Shown: positions 1 to 9,498, numbered from the stretch's first letter. The stretch: DNA of 64,000 bases from Comamonas avium (GCF_014836675.1 NZ_JACSQK010000001.1:430720-494719), one strand, 5' to 3'. A program made the numbers and translations. The notes: a model not told the origin generated them from the sequence alone.

Positions 1-155
1 ACCGCACCAAGACCATGGCTTACTGCGACGGCAAGGTGTATGACAGTGAAGGCCGTCTGTGCACCCATGCAACGGGCACCTTCAAGTACATGCCGCGCAC
101 CGTGAAACCCGGCCAAAAGCCGGGTGACGCACAAACGGTGATTGCAACGGATTGA
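1..155 (+). CDS. PaaI-like hotdog thioesterase, C-terminal part (5' truncated by window)
   Basis: Only the last 50 codons are present, read from base 3 to the TGA at 153-155. The peptide has the pattern CDGKVYDSEGRLCTHATGTF, which matches the final beta-strand of PaaI/YbgC-type hotdog acyl-CoA thioesterases, where a G-RL-AHATGTF ending is common. The family hydrolyses acyl-CoA thioesters in the cytoplasm. The gene lies 97 bp upstream of an MDR oxidoreductase and an SDR gene on the same strand, suggesting a small acyl-CoA or lipid-related cluster. The active-site region lies outside the window, so the substrate cannot be judged. Confidence 0.7.
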   Translation, partial: RTKTMAYCDGKVYDSEGRLCTHATGTFKYMPRTVKPGQKPGDAQTVIATD

Positions 156-252
156 CCCTCAGGCCAGCGGGGCTGGCATGAGTTTTTGAATGAAATTGGC
201 CGCTAACGCCGATCTATCAAGCGCTTTTAGCCATTGAAAAGGAGACGAAACC

Positions 253-1269
253 ATGCCACGTAATCAACAAATCCTGCTGGACAACCGCCCGCAAGGCGAA
301 GCCACGGTCAGCAACTTCAAGCTCGTTGCGGTCGATACGCCGGCGCTGCAAGAGGGGCAGGTGCTGGTGCGCCACCATTACCTGAGCCTTGACCCCTACA
401 TGCGCGGCCGCATGAATGACTCCAAAAGCTACGCAGCCAGCCAGCCTTTGGGCGAAGTCATGATTGGTGGCACCGTCGGTGAGGTGGTGGAAAGCCGCCA
501 CGCCAAGTTCGCCCCGGGCGACAAGGTGGTGGGCATGGGCGGCTGGCAGGAGTACAGCGTGGTTGATGGCGATGCCCCCGGCATGCTGCGCAAGGTAGAT
601 ACCAAGCACGTCCCGCTGTCTTATTACCTGGGCACTGTGGGCATGCCCGGCGTCACGGCCTGGTATGGCCTGGTAAAAATCATCAACCCCAAGGCGGGTG
701 AGACCGTGGTGGTCAGTGCCGCCACCGGCGCTGTCGGCAGTGCTTTTGCCGCCTTGGCCAAGGCGCGCGGCTGTCGTGTCGTTGGTATTGCCGGTGGCCC
801 AGAAAAATGTGCCTACGCAACCAACGAGCTGGGCTTTGACGAGTGCATTGACTACAAGCTGCACCCAGATGTGAAGTCCATGAGCAAGGCGCTCAAAGAC
901 GCCTGCCCCAACGGTATTGATGGCTATTTTGAAAACGTAGGCGGCCACATTCTGGACGCTGTGCTGCTGCGCGCCAATGCGTTTTCGCGCATTGCCATGT
1001 GCGGCATGATTGCTGGCTACGACGGCCAGAGCCTGCCTTTGCAAAACCCGGCTCTGATTTTGGTCAACCGCATGAAGATAGAGGGTTTCATCGTCAGCGA
1101 GCACATGCAAGTGTGGCCCGAGGCGCTGACCGAGCTGGCCACCCTGGTGGCGCAAGGCAAGTTGCGCCCACGCGAGACCATTGCGCAAGGTATTGAAAGC
1201 GCACCACAAGCATTCCTGGGCTTGCTCAAGGGCAAGAACTTCGGCAAGCAACTGGTCAAACTGGTCTAA
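253..1269 (+). CDS. NADP-dependent MDR oxidoreductase, CurA / leukotriene B4 dehydrogenase-like
   Basis: 338 residues, the normal length for zinc-independent medium-chain reductases that reduce alpha,beta-unsaturated ketones or aldehydes with NADPH. The family signature SLDPYMRGRM is at about residues 45-54 and the nucleotide-binding loop AATGAVGS at 156-163. The overall sequence resembles E. coli CurA (curcumin/dihydrocurcumin reductase) and prostaglandin reductases. No zinc-binding cysteine cluster is seen. The ATG is preceded by AAAGGAGACGAAACC, a strong ribosome site. A hairpin plus T-run follows at 1282-1305. The physiological substrate is unknown; a general enone reductase role is inferred. 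Confidence 0.85.
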   Translation: MPRNQQILLDNRPQGEATVSNFKLVAVDTPALQEGQVLVRHHYLSLDPYMRGRMNDSKSYAASQPLGEVMIGGTVGEVVESRHAKFAPGDKVVGMGGWQEYSVVDGDAPGMLRKVDTKHVPLSYYLGTVGMPGVTAWYGLVKIINPKAGETVVVSAATGAVGSAFAALAKARGCRVVGIAGGPEKCAYATNELGFDECIDYKLHPDVKSMSKALKDACPNGIDGYFENVGGHILDAVLLRANAFSRIAMCGMIAGYDGQSLPLQNPALILVNRMKIEGFIVSEHMQVWPEALTELATLVAQGKLRPRETIAQGIESAPQAFLGLLKGKNFGKQLVKLV

Positions 1270-1281
1270 GCAACCGCGCAA

Positions 1282-1305
1282 AGGCAGCCATGTGCTGCCT
1301 TTTTT
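1282..1305 (+). terminator. Rho-independent terminator after the MDR oxidoreductase
   Basis: The stem AGGCAGC/GCTGCCT is followed directly by a run of T residues, 12 bases after the stop codon of the upstream gene. Confidence 0.75.
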
Positions 1306-1356
1306 ACGTGCCACCCCTTCGTCATAAAAAAACCTAGGTCATAAAAGGAGACAAAC

Positions 1357-2274
1357 ATGCTCAATGGATTGGCGGGCAAGACCGCCGTGCTGACTGGCGC
1401 AGGTTCAGGCTTTGGTCTGGAGTGCATGCGCATAGGTGCCAAAGCAGGCATGCGCCTGGTGCTGGTGGATGTGCAGGCCGATGCATTGGCCAAAGCCGCT
1501 GAGCAAGCGCGCAGCCTGGGTGCCAAGCAGGTGATGGCCTGCAAGGTGGATGTCAGTGATGCCCAAGCCATGGAAAAACTGGCCGCAGAGGTGCAAGCCA
1601 CCTTGGGCGCTCCCCACTTTGTATTCAACAACGCTGGTGTTGGCGGTGGTGGTTTGCTGTGGGAGCAATCCGTGCGCGACTGGGAATGGGTGCTGGGCGT
1701 GAACCTGTGGGGCGTCATTCATGGTGTGCGCCTTTTCACACCCATGATGCTGGAGGCAGCACGGCAAGACCCCAACTGGCAGGGCCACATCGTCAACACC
1801 GCCAGCATGGCCGGTTTGCTGGCGCCGCCCAATATGGGTGTGTACAACGTCAGCAAGCATGCCGTGGTCAGCCTGACGGAGACGCTTTACCAGGACCTGC
1901 GCCTGGTGACGGACCAGGTGCACTGCAGCGTGCTGTGCCCCTACTTTGTGCCCACTGGCATTGCCCACAGCGAGCGCAACCGCCCTGATGTGGTCAACCC
2001 GCAGGGCATCACCACCAGCCAGAAGATTGCGCGTGCCATGTCGCAAAAGGCGGTCAGCTCAGGCAAGGTGACGGCGCAAGACATTGCCAGCAAAGTGTTT
2101 GCAGCCATGGCTGATAACCAGTTCTACATCTTCAGCCACCCGCATGCGCTGGGGAATGTCAAGGCGCGCATGGATGACATTCTGGAGATGAACAATCCCA
2201 CCGATGCTTTTGCCGATCGCCCGGAAGTGGGCGAGCAATTGCGCGCAGCGTTGCGGGCCAGTCCTACTGCCTGA
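1357..2274 (+). CDS. SDR family NAD(P)-dependent oxidoreductase
   Basis: 305 residues with a classical short-chain dehydrogenase fold. The cofactor loop TGAGSGFG is at residues 13-20, NNAG at 91-94, a catalytic Ser in the segment NTASMAG near 150, and the YNVSK active site with Tyr163 and Lys167. It is about 50 residues longer than minimal SDRs, with the extra length at the C-terminus. A ribosome site AAAAGGAGACAAAC precedes the ATG. It lies 87 bp behind the MDR gene but beyond its terminator, so it probably has its own promoter. Substrate unknown; SDRs beside thioesterases often handle hydroxyacyl or alcohol substrates, which is inference here. Confidence 0.88.
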   Translation: MLNGLAGKTAVLTGAGSGFGLECMRIGAKAGMRLVLVDVQADALAKAAEQARSLGAKQVMACKVDVSDAQAMEKLAAEVQATLGAPHFVFNNAGVGGGGLLWEQSVRDWEWVLGVNLWGVIHGVRLFTPMMLEAARQDPNWQGHIVNTASMAGLLAPPNMGVYNVSKHAVVSLTETLYQDLRLVTDQVHCSVLCPYFVPTGIAHSERNRPDVVNPQGITTSQKIARAMSQKAVSSGKVTAQDIASKVFAAMADNQFYIFSHPHALGNVKARMDDILEMNNPTDAFADRPEVGEQLRAALRASPTA

Positions 2275-2291
2275 CCGGGCTTGAAGCATGC

Positions 2292-2319
2292 AACAGCCCC
2301 GCTGAGCGGGGCTGTTTTT
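2292..2319 (+). terminator. Rho-independent terminator after the SDR gene
   Basis: A strong GC-rich hairpin, AACAGCCCCGC / GCGGGGCTGTT with a three-base loop, followed by T5, starting 18 bases after the SDR stop. Confidence 0.88.
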
Positions 2320-2531
2320 GTATGCAGGCTGTGAATTGCTGACGACTTCACCAATAAGTTGGTGTGAACGGTGCCAAGCGGTGTTACAAATCTGTTCGCT
2401 CCATCGACTGGGAAACATTCGTGCGTGAATGCTAAACAGAGGTGAGTGCGCATTCAATCTACGCGTGTTGCTATGCATTTCCCCTATTTTTCGCCCAATG
2501 CTTTACACAAGCGCAACATTGCGGGCTGAGA

Positions 2532-3845
2532 ATGGCATCGTTTTCCGAATCTTTGATTGCTCTCATGACGTTTGCTTCTGCCTTTTTACGTGCCGCTGAC
2601 CGTTTGCCGGATCATTTTTTACCTGCGCACCAGCAGTTGCAACGCACAGCAGGCATGGTCGCCGTGATGTTGGCAGTCGCCTTGCTCAGTGCTTGTGGCA
2701 ACAAGTCCGATGCACCCGAGGCACAGGCAGCATTTGCCAAGGTGGGCGTGGTCGTTTTGCAAAAGCAAAGCCAGGTGCTGGATACCGATCTGCCCGGACG
2801 CACCAACGCATTCTTGAGCGCTGAAGTGCGGCCTCAGGTCAGCGGGATCGTGCAAAAGCGGCTGTTTACAGAAGGCGGCATGGTCAAGCAGGGGCAGCCC
2901 CTGTACCAGCTGGATGCATCCAGCCTGCGTGCAGCAGAGGCCAGCGCAGTGGCCGCGTTGGCCAAGGCAGAAGCCAGCCAGCAAACCCTGGAAGCAACGG
3001 CACGCCGCAATGCCCAGCTGGTCAAGATTACTGCCATCAGTCAGCAGGCATTTGACGAAAGCCAGGCCGCTGCCAAACAGGCGCGCGCTGATGTGGCAGT
3101 GGCCAAGGCCAATGTCGAAACGGCCCGCATCAACCTCAAGTACAGCCGCATTGAAGCGCCGATTAGCGGGCGCATCAGTCTGTCTAGCGTCACGCCTGGA
3201 GCGCTGGTCACGGCCAACCAGACCACACCGCTGACTTCCATTGTGCAGATGGACCCCATGTACGTGGACTTCACCCAGTCCACCGCAGATTTGCTGCAAT
3301 TGCGCAATGACTGGGCCGCAGGCCGCTATCAAAAAGTGGAAGGTGACCGGGTTCCCGTGCGCATCCGGCTGGAAGATGGCAGCACTTACGGGCATGAAGG
3401 CAAGCTGGAGTTCTCTGGCCTGATCGTCAACACCACCATGGGTACGGTCACGCTGCGTGCAGTGGTGCCTAACCCCGATGGCATCTTGATGCCCGGCATG
3501 TTCGTGCAGGCACAGCTGCCCACGGGTCTGGCCCCCGAAGCTATCTTGGTGCCCCAGCGTTCGGTCACGCGGGACTTGACAGGGCGCCCCAGTGTGCTGG
3601 TGGTCAAGAGCGATGACATCGTCGAAAAGCGCACGGTGGAGCTGGGGCGTGCAATAGGCGTGAACTGGCTGCTGGACAGCGGCCTGCAGGCCGGAGAGCG
3701 CGTGGTGGTTGATGGCTTTCAGCGCATCAAGCCAGGCGATCAGGTCAATGCCGTGGAGATTGATCTGAGCAAGCGGGCGGCTGATAAGCCAGTGGACCCC
3801 AAAGCCGCCGCCGCTGCACTGCGTGCTGCCAACTCCTCGAAGTAA
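2532..3845 (+). CDS. RND efflux periplasmic adaptor (membrane-fusion) lipoprotein
   Basis: HlyD/AcrA-family adaptor that links the inner-membrane RND pump to the outer-membrane channel. A lipobox ending LLSAC precedes GNKS, so the mature protein is predicted to be a periplasmic lipoprotein. It has the usual order: lipoyl half-motif with EVRPQVSGIV, an alanine-rich alpha-hairpin, and the second half with APISGRISLSSVTPGALV. Length fits AcrA/MexA. The start is uncertain. The ATG at 2532 gives a rather long n-region before the lipobox; a TTG at 2637 would give a compact signal peptide; an ATG at 2442 is also open. First gene of a three-gene operon, 18 bp before the pump gene. No dedicated repressor gene is adjacent. 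Confidence 0.88.
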   Translation: MASFSESLIALMTFASAFLRAADRLPDHFLPAHQQLQRTAGMVAVMLAVALLSACGNKSDAPEAQAAFAKVGVVVLQKQSQVLDTDLPGRTNAFLSAEVRPQVSGIVQKRLFTEGGMVKQGQPLYQLDASSLRAAEASAVAALAKAEASQQTLEATARRNAQLVKITAISQQAFDESQAAAKQARADVAVAKANVETARINLKYSRIEAPISGRISLSSVTPGALVTANQTTPLTSIVQMDPMYVDFTQSTADLLQLRNDWAAGRYQKVEGDRVPVRIRLEDGSTYGHEGKLEFSGLIVNTTMGTVTLRAVVPNPDGILMPGMFVQAQLPTGLAPEAILVPQRSVTRDLTGRPSVLVVKSDDIVEKRTVELGRAIGVNWLLDSGLQAGERVVVDGFQRIKPGDQVNAVEIDLSKRAADKPVDPKAAAAALRAANSSK

Positions 3846-3863
3846 TAGCTAAGGTCGCAGTTC

Positions 3864-6800
3864 ATGGCGCAGTTTTTTATCAACCGGCCCATTTTTGCGT
3901 GGGTCATTGCCATCGTCATCATGCTGGCGGGGGCGTTGTCCATCTTTACGCTGCCGCTGGAGCAGTACCCCGACATTGCTCCGCCGCGCGTGACGATCGG
4001 CGCGCAGTACACCGGGGCCTCGGCAGAGACGGTCGAAAACTCGGTCACCCAGATCATTGAGCAGCAGCTCAAAGGTATCGACAACATGCTCTATATGAGC
4101 TCCACGTCTGATGCCTCAGGCCGTGCGCGTACCACGCTGACCTTTGCCCCGGGCACCGACATTGACGTGGCCCAGGTGCAGGTGCAAAACAAGCTGCAGG
4201 CAGCCATGAACCGCCTGCCAGATGCCGTGAAAAGCCGCGGCGTGTTTGTCAACAAGGGCGGGCAGGATTTTCTGGTTACCTATAGCTTTTACTCCACCGA
4301 TCCTTCCATGGACCAGGTGGACATTGGTGACTACCTGAACTCCAACCTGGTGGATGTGATTGGCCGCATCGACGGTGTGGGCGATATCAACGTCTTTGGT
4401 ACCAACTACGCAATGCGCATGTGGATGGACCCGGCCTTGATGCAAAAGTATGCATTGATGCCTTCGGACCTGATCAGTGCGCTGAATGCCCAGAACGCGC
4501 AGGTCTCAGCCGGTCAGCTGGGGGCTTTGCCTGCGGTGCCAGGCCAGCAGCTCAACGCAACCATTACGGCGCGCACCAAGCTGCAGACGGTAGAGCAGTT
4601 TGAAAACATTGTGCTCAAAGCGGCACCGGATGGCTCCGTGGTCACCATGAAAGATGTGGCGCGCGTAGAGCTGGGGGCCGATGGCCTGACCGTCAAGGCC
4701 AAGCTCAACGGTATGGTCGGTGCCGGTTTGGGTATTGTGCTGGCCGATGGTGCCAACGCCATGCAGGTGTCAGACGCGGTGAACGCAAAGCTGGCCGAGC
4801 TCAAGCCTTTCTTTCCCAATGAGATCGATTATTTCGTCAGCTCAGACTCCACGCCTTTTGTGCGTGCCTCCATCTATGAAGTGGTGAAGGCGCTGGCAGA
4901 GGCCATGCTGCTGGTGGTGATCGTGATGTTCATCTTCCTGCAGAACTTCCGGGCCACGCTGATTCCGGCGATTGCCGTGCCTGTTGTGCTGCTGGGTACC
5001 TTGGGCGTGCTGTCGGTAGCGGGTTATTCCATCAACACCTTGACGATGTTTGCCATGGTGCTGGCCATTGGCTTGCTGGTGGACGATGCGATTGTGGTGG
5101 TGGAGAACGTTGAGCGCGTCATGCACGAGACGGGTCTGTCTGCCAAAGAAGCGACCAAGCAGTCGATGAAAGAAATCACCTCAGCGCTGATTGGCATTGG
5201 TGTCACGCTGTCGGCAGTGTTTGTGCCCATGGCTTTTTTTGGTGGATCCACGGGTGTGATTTATCGCCAGTTCTCCATCACGATCGTGGCGGCCATGGCT
5301 TTCTCGGTATTCGTTGCGCTGACTCTGACGCCCGCGCTGTGCGCCACCATCTTGAAGCCCCCATCACAGCATGGCAATGAAAAGCACATTCGCCGTGGCT
5401 TGCTGGGCTGGAATGACAGGTTCTTTCGCTGGTTCAACCACCACTTTGACGCTACCGCAGCGCGTTATCAGCGCACGGTGGCATGGAGCCTGCAACGCGC
5501 CAAGCGCATGATGCTGATTTTCCTGGTGGTTCTGGCTGCTGTATGGCTGCTGATGAGCCGCCTACCCACATCTTTTCTGCCTGATGAAGACCAGGGCTTT
5601 GTCAGCGTGAGCGTCAATTTGCCTGCTGGCGCTGCCGATGCACGCTTGCAAGAGGTACTCGATCAGGTGCGTGAGTACTTTGCACAGCAGCCCGATGTGA
5701 TCAGCTTTAACCAGGTCTCGGGCCTGAGCGGTGACCAAAGTTCAGCCCGTGGTTTTGTGCGCCTCAAACCTTGGGATGATCGTCCTTTGAGTTCGCAATC
5801 CGCTGCAGCGATTGCACACCGCGCGACCGAGGATCTGGCCGCCATTCGTGATGCCCGCATCTTTGTGCTGCTGCCGCCTGCCGTGCGGGGGCTGGGGTCT
5901 AACTCTGGCTTTAATTTTGTTTTGAAAGACATCAATGGACTGGGGCACACAGCCTTGCTGGATGCCAAAAACCTGTTCATTGCCGAGTCGCGCAAGCACC
6001 CGGAGCTAACGCGCGTGCGCTCCACCAATCTGGATGACGCCACCGAGCTGCGGCTAGATATTGATGACCGCAAAGCGGCGGCCTTGAATCTGTCGTACAG
6101 CGACATCAACAGCGTGCTCTCCAGCGCCATGGGCGGCACCTATGTGAATGACTTTTTGAACAATGGCCGCGTCAAGCGTGTGTACATCCAGGGTGACGCG
6201 CAATACCGCATGCTGCCGCAAGACATTGCCAAATGGAGCGTACGCAACAAGAACGGAGAGATGGTGCCTTTCAGCGCGTTCTCCAGCACGTATTGGGCCT
6301 ATGGCTCGCCCCAGCTCATGCGCTACAACGGTGCGCCGGCCTATGAACTTGAGGGAAGTGCCGCACCGGGTGTCAGCTCGGGCGTGTCGATGAAAGTGGT
6401 CGAAGACATACTCAAGACCATGCCCAACGGCATTGGCTATGAATGGACCGGGGCTTCCCTGCAAGAGCGCCAGTCTGGCGCGCAGGCACCACTGCTGTAT
6501 GCCATCTCCATCTTGTTCGTGTTCTTGTGTCTGGCAGCCCTGTATGAAAGCTGGACGGTGCCGCTGTCAGTCATGCTGGCGGTGCCACTGGGGGTGGTGG
6601 GCGCGCTGCTGGCCACTTACACCCGCGGCTTGACCAACGACGTGTACTTTCAGGTCGGGCTGCTGACAACAGTGGGCCTGGCCTCCAAAAATGCCATCTT
6701 GATTGTGGAGTTTGCGGTGCAGCTGCAAGAGCAGGGCAAGAACCTGTTTGATGCCACCGTAGAGGCTGTGCGCATGCGCTTGCGTCCCATTTTGATGACG

Positions 6801-7022
6801 TCGCTGGCCTTCGGTTTTGGCGTGGTGCCTCTGGCCATTGGCTCGGGCGCTGGTGCAGGTGGGCGCAACGCCATTGGTACCGCGGTACTGGGGGGGACGG
6901 TGGCCTCAACCGTGCTGGGCCTGTTCCTGGTGCCTGTCTTCTTCTTGCTGGTGCGCAGCTGGTTCAAGAGCCGATCGCGCATTGAAGACGCACCCACCAA
7001 CCCACAGGAACCTGTCGCATGA
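3864..7022 (+). CDS. RND multidrug efflux permease, HAE1 family (AcrB/MexB-like)
   Basis: 1052 residues, typical for proton-driven HAE1 pumps of the inner membrane. The start MAQFFINRPIFAWVIAIVIM is the classic first transmembrane helix. The TM4 motif GLLVDDAIVVVENVERVM carries the paired acidic residues of the proton relay. The C-terminal TM region includes ASKNAILIVEF and a glycine-rich loop GSGAGAGGRNAIGTAVLGG. It extrudes drugs, detergents and dyes in partnership with the adaptor upstream and the channel downstream. Its 3' end overlaps the start of the channel gene by four bases, indicating translational coupling. Substrate range cannot be read from sequence. Confidence 0.95.
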   Translation: MAQFFINRPIFAWVIAIVIMLAGALSIFTLPLEQYPDIAPPRVTIGAQYTGASAETVENSVTQIIEQQLKGIDNMLYMSSTSDASGRARTTLTFAPGTDIDVAQVQVQNKLQAAMNRLPDAVKSRGVFVNKGGQDFLVTYSFYSTDPSMDQVDIGDYLNSNLVDVIGRIDGVGDINVFGTNYAMRMWMDPALMQKYALMPSDLISALNAQNAQVSAGQLGALPAVPGQQLNATITARTKLQTVEQFENIVLKAAPDGSVVTMKDVARVELGADGLTVKAKLNGMVGAGLGIVLADGANAMQVSDAVNAKLAELKPFFPNEIDYFVSSDSTPFVRASIYEVVKALAEAMLLVVIVMFIFLQNFRATLIPAIAVPVVLLGTLGVLSVAGYSINTLTMFAMVLAIGLLVDDAIVVVENVERVMHETGLSAKEATKQSMKEITSALIGIGVTLSAVFVPMAFFGGSTGVIYRQFSITIVAAMAFSVFVALTLTPALCATILKPPSQHGNEKHIRRGLLGWNDRFFRWFNHHFDATAARYQRTVAWSLQRAKRMMLIFLVVLAAVWLLMSRLPTSFLPDEDQGFVSVSVNLPAGAADARLQEVLDQVREYFAQQPDVISFNQVSGLSGDQSSARGFVRLKPWDDRPLSSQSAAAIAHRATEDLAAIRDARIFVLLPPAVRGLGSNSGFNFVLKDINGLGHTALLDAKNLFIAESRKHPELTRVRSTNLDDATELRLDIDDRKAAALNLSYSDINSVLSSAMGGTYVNDFLNNGRVKRVYIQGDAQYRMLPQDIAKWSVRNKNGEMVPFSAFSSTYWAYGSPQLMRYNGAPAYELEGSAAPGVSSGVSMKVVEDILKTMPNGIGYEWTGASLQERQSGAQAPLLYAISILFVFLCLAALYESWTVPLSVMLAVPLGVVGALLATYTRGLTNDVYFQVGLLTTVGLASKNAILIVEFAVQLQEQGKNLFDATVEAVRMRLRPILMTSLAFGFGVVPLAIGSGAGAGGRNAIGTAVLGGTVASTVLGLFLVPVFFLLVRSWFKSRSRIEDAPTNPQEPVA

Positions 7023-8461
7023 AGACGTATTTGACCTTGCGGCCTGTGGTGGCCGCAGCGATGGCTGCAGTTGCACTGTCTGGCTGTAACTTGGCACCAA
7101 AGTTTGTACAACCTGCACTGAGCGTGCCGGATGCCGTGTCGGCACAGGCGGGCACGCCTGCTGTAGCGAATGCGCCAGCGCTGAGCTATGCCCAGGCGCA
7201 GGCCTGGATTCAGAGCAGCCAGTTGCGCGAAGTGGTGGCACTGGCGCTGACGCACAACCGCGACCTGCGCATTGTCGTAGAAAACATCGAAAAAGCACGT
7301 GCCCAGTACGGCATCACACGGGCTGATTTATTGCCCAGCATTACGGCGCAAGGGCAGGGCACGCGCAGCCGTACCAGTGCAGATCTCAACAGTAATGGGC
7401 AGTCCAGCATCAGCGAGCAATTTACGGCGCAGCTGGGTTTTACCAGCTACGAAATTGATTTCTGGGGGCGAGTGCGCAATTTGAGCGAAGCTGGATTACA
7501 GGCTTTTTTGCAGTCTGAAGAAAACCAGCGCAACGTTCAAATTGGCCTGGTAGCTGATGTCAGCAACGCCTGGCTGAGCTTGGCGGGCGACATGGCACGC
7601 CTGCAACTGGCCAAAGACACTTTGGCCAGCCGCGAGAAAGCCTATGCACTGACCAAACGCATGTTTGAGATTGGCTCTACCTCTGGGTTGGTGCTGGCGC
7701 AAAACCTTTCTACGGTAGAGACTGCGCGCGCCGATGTGGCCGCCTTTACCTCGCAGGTGGCGCGAGATCGCAATGCGCTGCAACTGCTGGTGGGCGGTGT
7801 AGTGGCCGCTGATTTACTGCCCACTGCACAGACATTGGCCGTGTCAGATGACAACAACCTGGCCTTGCTGCCGGTGCCAGAGCAATTGCCGTCCAGCGTA
7901 TTGCTCAAGCGCCCCGATGTGCAGGCGGCAGAGCACAACCTGCGCGCCATGAACGCCAACATTGGCGCTGCGCGCGCGGCCATGTTCCCCACCATCTCGC
8001 TCACGGGCAGTGTGGGCTCTGGCAGCCGCGAGCTCGATACCCTGTTTGGCAGCGGCAATGGCACGTGGAGCTTTATGCCGCAAATCAGGCTGCCTATTTT
8101 TGATGGCGGGCGCTTGCGTGCAGGCGTCGACGTGGCCAACGCAAACCAGCGTATTGCAGTGGCGCAGTACGAAAAAACCGTGCAGACCGCTTTCAAGGAA
8201 GTGGCCGATGCGCTGGCAGACCGTGCGCAGTGGGGAGAGCGGCTGGGTGCCCAGACGGGCATGGTGCAGGCCACGCAAAAGGCGTTTGACTTGTCTGAAG
8301 CACGGTTTCAGGCCGGTGTTGACAACTACCTGACCGTGCTGGATGCCCAGCGCAGCCTGTATGCCGCACAGCAAACACTGATCACGCTGCGCCTGGCAGA
8401 GCAAACCAACCGCACCACTTTGTGGAAAGTGCTGGGCGGGCAGGAAGTGCCGCTGCAGTAA
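7019..8461 (+). CDS. Outer-membrane efflux lipoprotein, OprM/TolC-type channel (NodT family)
   Basis: 480 residues; signal peptide with lipobox ALSGC (Cys23), then the two tandem OEP repeats of the RND outer-membrane factor family, with long alanine- and glutamine-rich coiled-coil helices. Motifs such as YEIDFWGRVRN and RPDVQAAEHNLRAMNANIGAARAAMFP are diagnostic. It forms the trimeric exit duct of the pump encoded directly upstream. The ATG overlaps the pump stop (ATGA). It is the last gene of the operon, closed by the strong terminator at 8507-8546. Confidence 0.95.
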   Translation: MKTYLTLRPVVAAAMAAVALSGCNLAPKFVQPALSVPDAVSAQAGTPAVANAPALSYAQAQAWIQSSQLREVVALALTHNRDLRIVVENIEKARAQYGITRADLLPSITAQGQGTRSRTSADLNSNGQSSISEQFTAQLGFTSYEIDFWGRVRNLSEAGLQAFLQSEENQRNVQIGLVADVSNAWLSLAGDMARLQLAKDTLASREKAYALTKRMFEIGSTSGLVLAQNLSTVETARADVAAFTSQVARDRNALQLLVGGVVAADLLPTAQTLAVSDDNNLALLPVPEQLPSSVLLKRPDVQAAEHNLRAMNANIGAARAAMFPTISLTGSVGSGSRELDTLFGSGNGTWSFMPQIRLPIFDGGRLRAGVDVANANQRIAVAQYEKTVQTAFKEVADALADRAQWGERLGAQTGMVQATQKAFDLSEARFQAGVDNYLTVLDAQRSLYAAQQTLITLRLAEQTNRTTLWKVLGGQEVPLQ

Positions 8462-8506
8462 TGCGGTGCTGGCAGACGCTGCATGCTGCAGCGCGCCCTG
8501 CAAAAT

Positions 8507-8546
8507 AAAAAGGCCGATTTGCGCGGGTGTGCAAATCGGCCTTTTT
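8507..8546 (+). terminator. Strong bidirectional-looking terminator closing the RND operon
   Basis: A perfect inverted repeat AAAAAGGCCGATTTGC / GCAAATCGGCCTTTTT with an 8-base loop, starting about 45 bases after the channel gene stop. The A-run and T-run on both sides could serve either strand, but only plus-strand transcription reaches it. Confidence 0.92.
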
Positions 8547-8667
8547 ACGTCAAGCACTGGGTGCTAAGGTCACATGGCAGCGGGCAAACGGTAAATTGCT
8601 GTAGCGATGAAATGGCGTTGAACATCGCCGGTGGGCGCTGCTTCCATACCTTGTAGTGTGCGTACAT

Positions 8668-8759
8668 TGCTACAGAAAATGATGCTGCATTTTCTTGAAA
8701 ACTGCGCTGCTACAGAAAAAATAAAAGAAATAACTAAAAATGCAGCAAAATTTACTGCA
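8668..8759 (+). promoter_or_regulatory. Candidate promoter/operator region of the Lrp-type gene
   Basis: An A+T-rich segment between the RND terminator and the Lrp-family start codon. It holds the direct repeat TGCTACAGAAAA at 8668-8679 and 8708-8719 (40 bp apart, about four helical turns) and an imperfect palindrome TGCAG-N9-CTGCA at 8741-8759 that runs into the start codon. Lrp-family proteins commonly repress their own genes, so autoregulation is likely but inferred. Confidence 0.4.
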
Positions 8760-9214
8760 TGGACAAAATTGATCGAAAAATTCTTTATGAATTGCAGCGC
8801 AATGCGCGCGCCAGCCTGCAAGAGATTGGGCAGGCGGTGGGCTTGAGCCCTTCACCCTGCTGGACGCGCATCAAGCGGATGGAAGACGAGGGGGTGATCG
8901 AGGGCTACACCGTGCGTCTGAACCCCCAGGCGCTGGGGCTGAGCGATACGGTGCTGCTCATGGTGACGCTCAACAGCCACAGCGACAACACGCTGGAAAA
9001 ATTTGGCGAGCAACTGGCCACCATTCCCGAAGTGGTGGAGGCGCACCTGGTCTCAGGCACTTATGATTATTTGCTGCGCGTCATGGTCAAAGACACGCGC
9101 GACTATGAGCGGCTGCTGCGCGAGAAGCTCTACAAGATCAAAGGCATTCAACACAGCCAGTCCATGTTTGTGCTGCGCACGCTGAAACGCTCGGAGATGC
9201 CGCTGGGGCAGTGA
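8759..9214 (+). CDS. Lrp/AsnC family transcriptional regulator
   Basis: 151 residues. The N-terminus MDKIDRKILYELQ leads into a winged helix-turn-helix (about 5-60, with SLQEIGQAVGLSPSPCWTRIKRMEDEGVI) and a C-terminal RAM/AsnC effector domain with GTYDYLLRVMVKD. Such proteins sense amino acids and form octamers on DNA. No Shine-Dalgarno-like sequence is visible before the ATG, so translation may be leaderless or inefficient. The gene stands alone; Lrp-family regulators often sit divergent to a transporter or catabolic gene, and none is present here. The ligand is unknown. Confidence 0.9.
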   Translation: MDKIDRKILYELQRNARASLQEIGQAVGLSPSPCWTRIKRMEDEGVIEGYTVRLNPQALGLSDTVLLMVTLNSHSDNTLEKFGEQLATIPEVVEAHLVSGTYDYLLRVMVKDTRDYERLLREKLYKIKGIQHSQSMFVLRTLKRSEMPLGQ

Positions 9215-9415
9215 AGCGAGTTTTTGGTAATGTGAATCTTTGCGCTGCGAATCTTTACGTTGCCAAGGGCGGGCGGCGATACAGGCCCTTGATGTTCTAG
9301 ATGCCCGTTATGCGTTGTGCACAAGCTGCATGATTCAAACGGCTCGATTCAAGCGGCTTGTTCAGGTTGCGAAAAATGGTTTTTTCAAGAACTCGCAATC
9401 ATGAGCTATTTATAA

Positions 9416-9498
9416 GATAGCTGCTTGCGCTTATGTAGTAACGTTTTCAGATATAAAAGTATCTGAAAACATCACTCAGTAAGCGCTGATAGCTCTTT
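9416..9498. repeat. Dispersed palindromic repeat, copy A
   Basis: Starts with GATAGCTGCTTGCGCTTA and ends with AAGCGCTGATAGCTC, which are imperfect inverted copies of each other. In the centre is a perfect 11-bp hairpin, GTTTTCAGATA-TAAAAG-TATCTGAAAAC (9443-9470). The same layout recurs at 20305, 41211 and 48741, with partial copies at 61258 and 63834. Confidence 0.8.
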
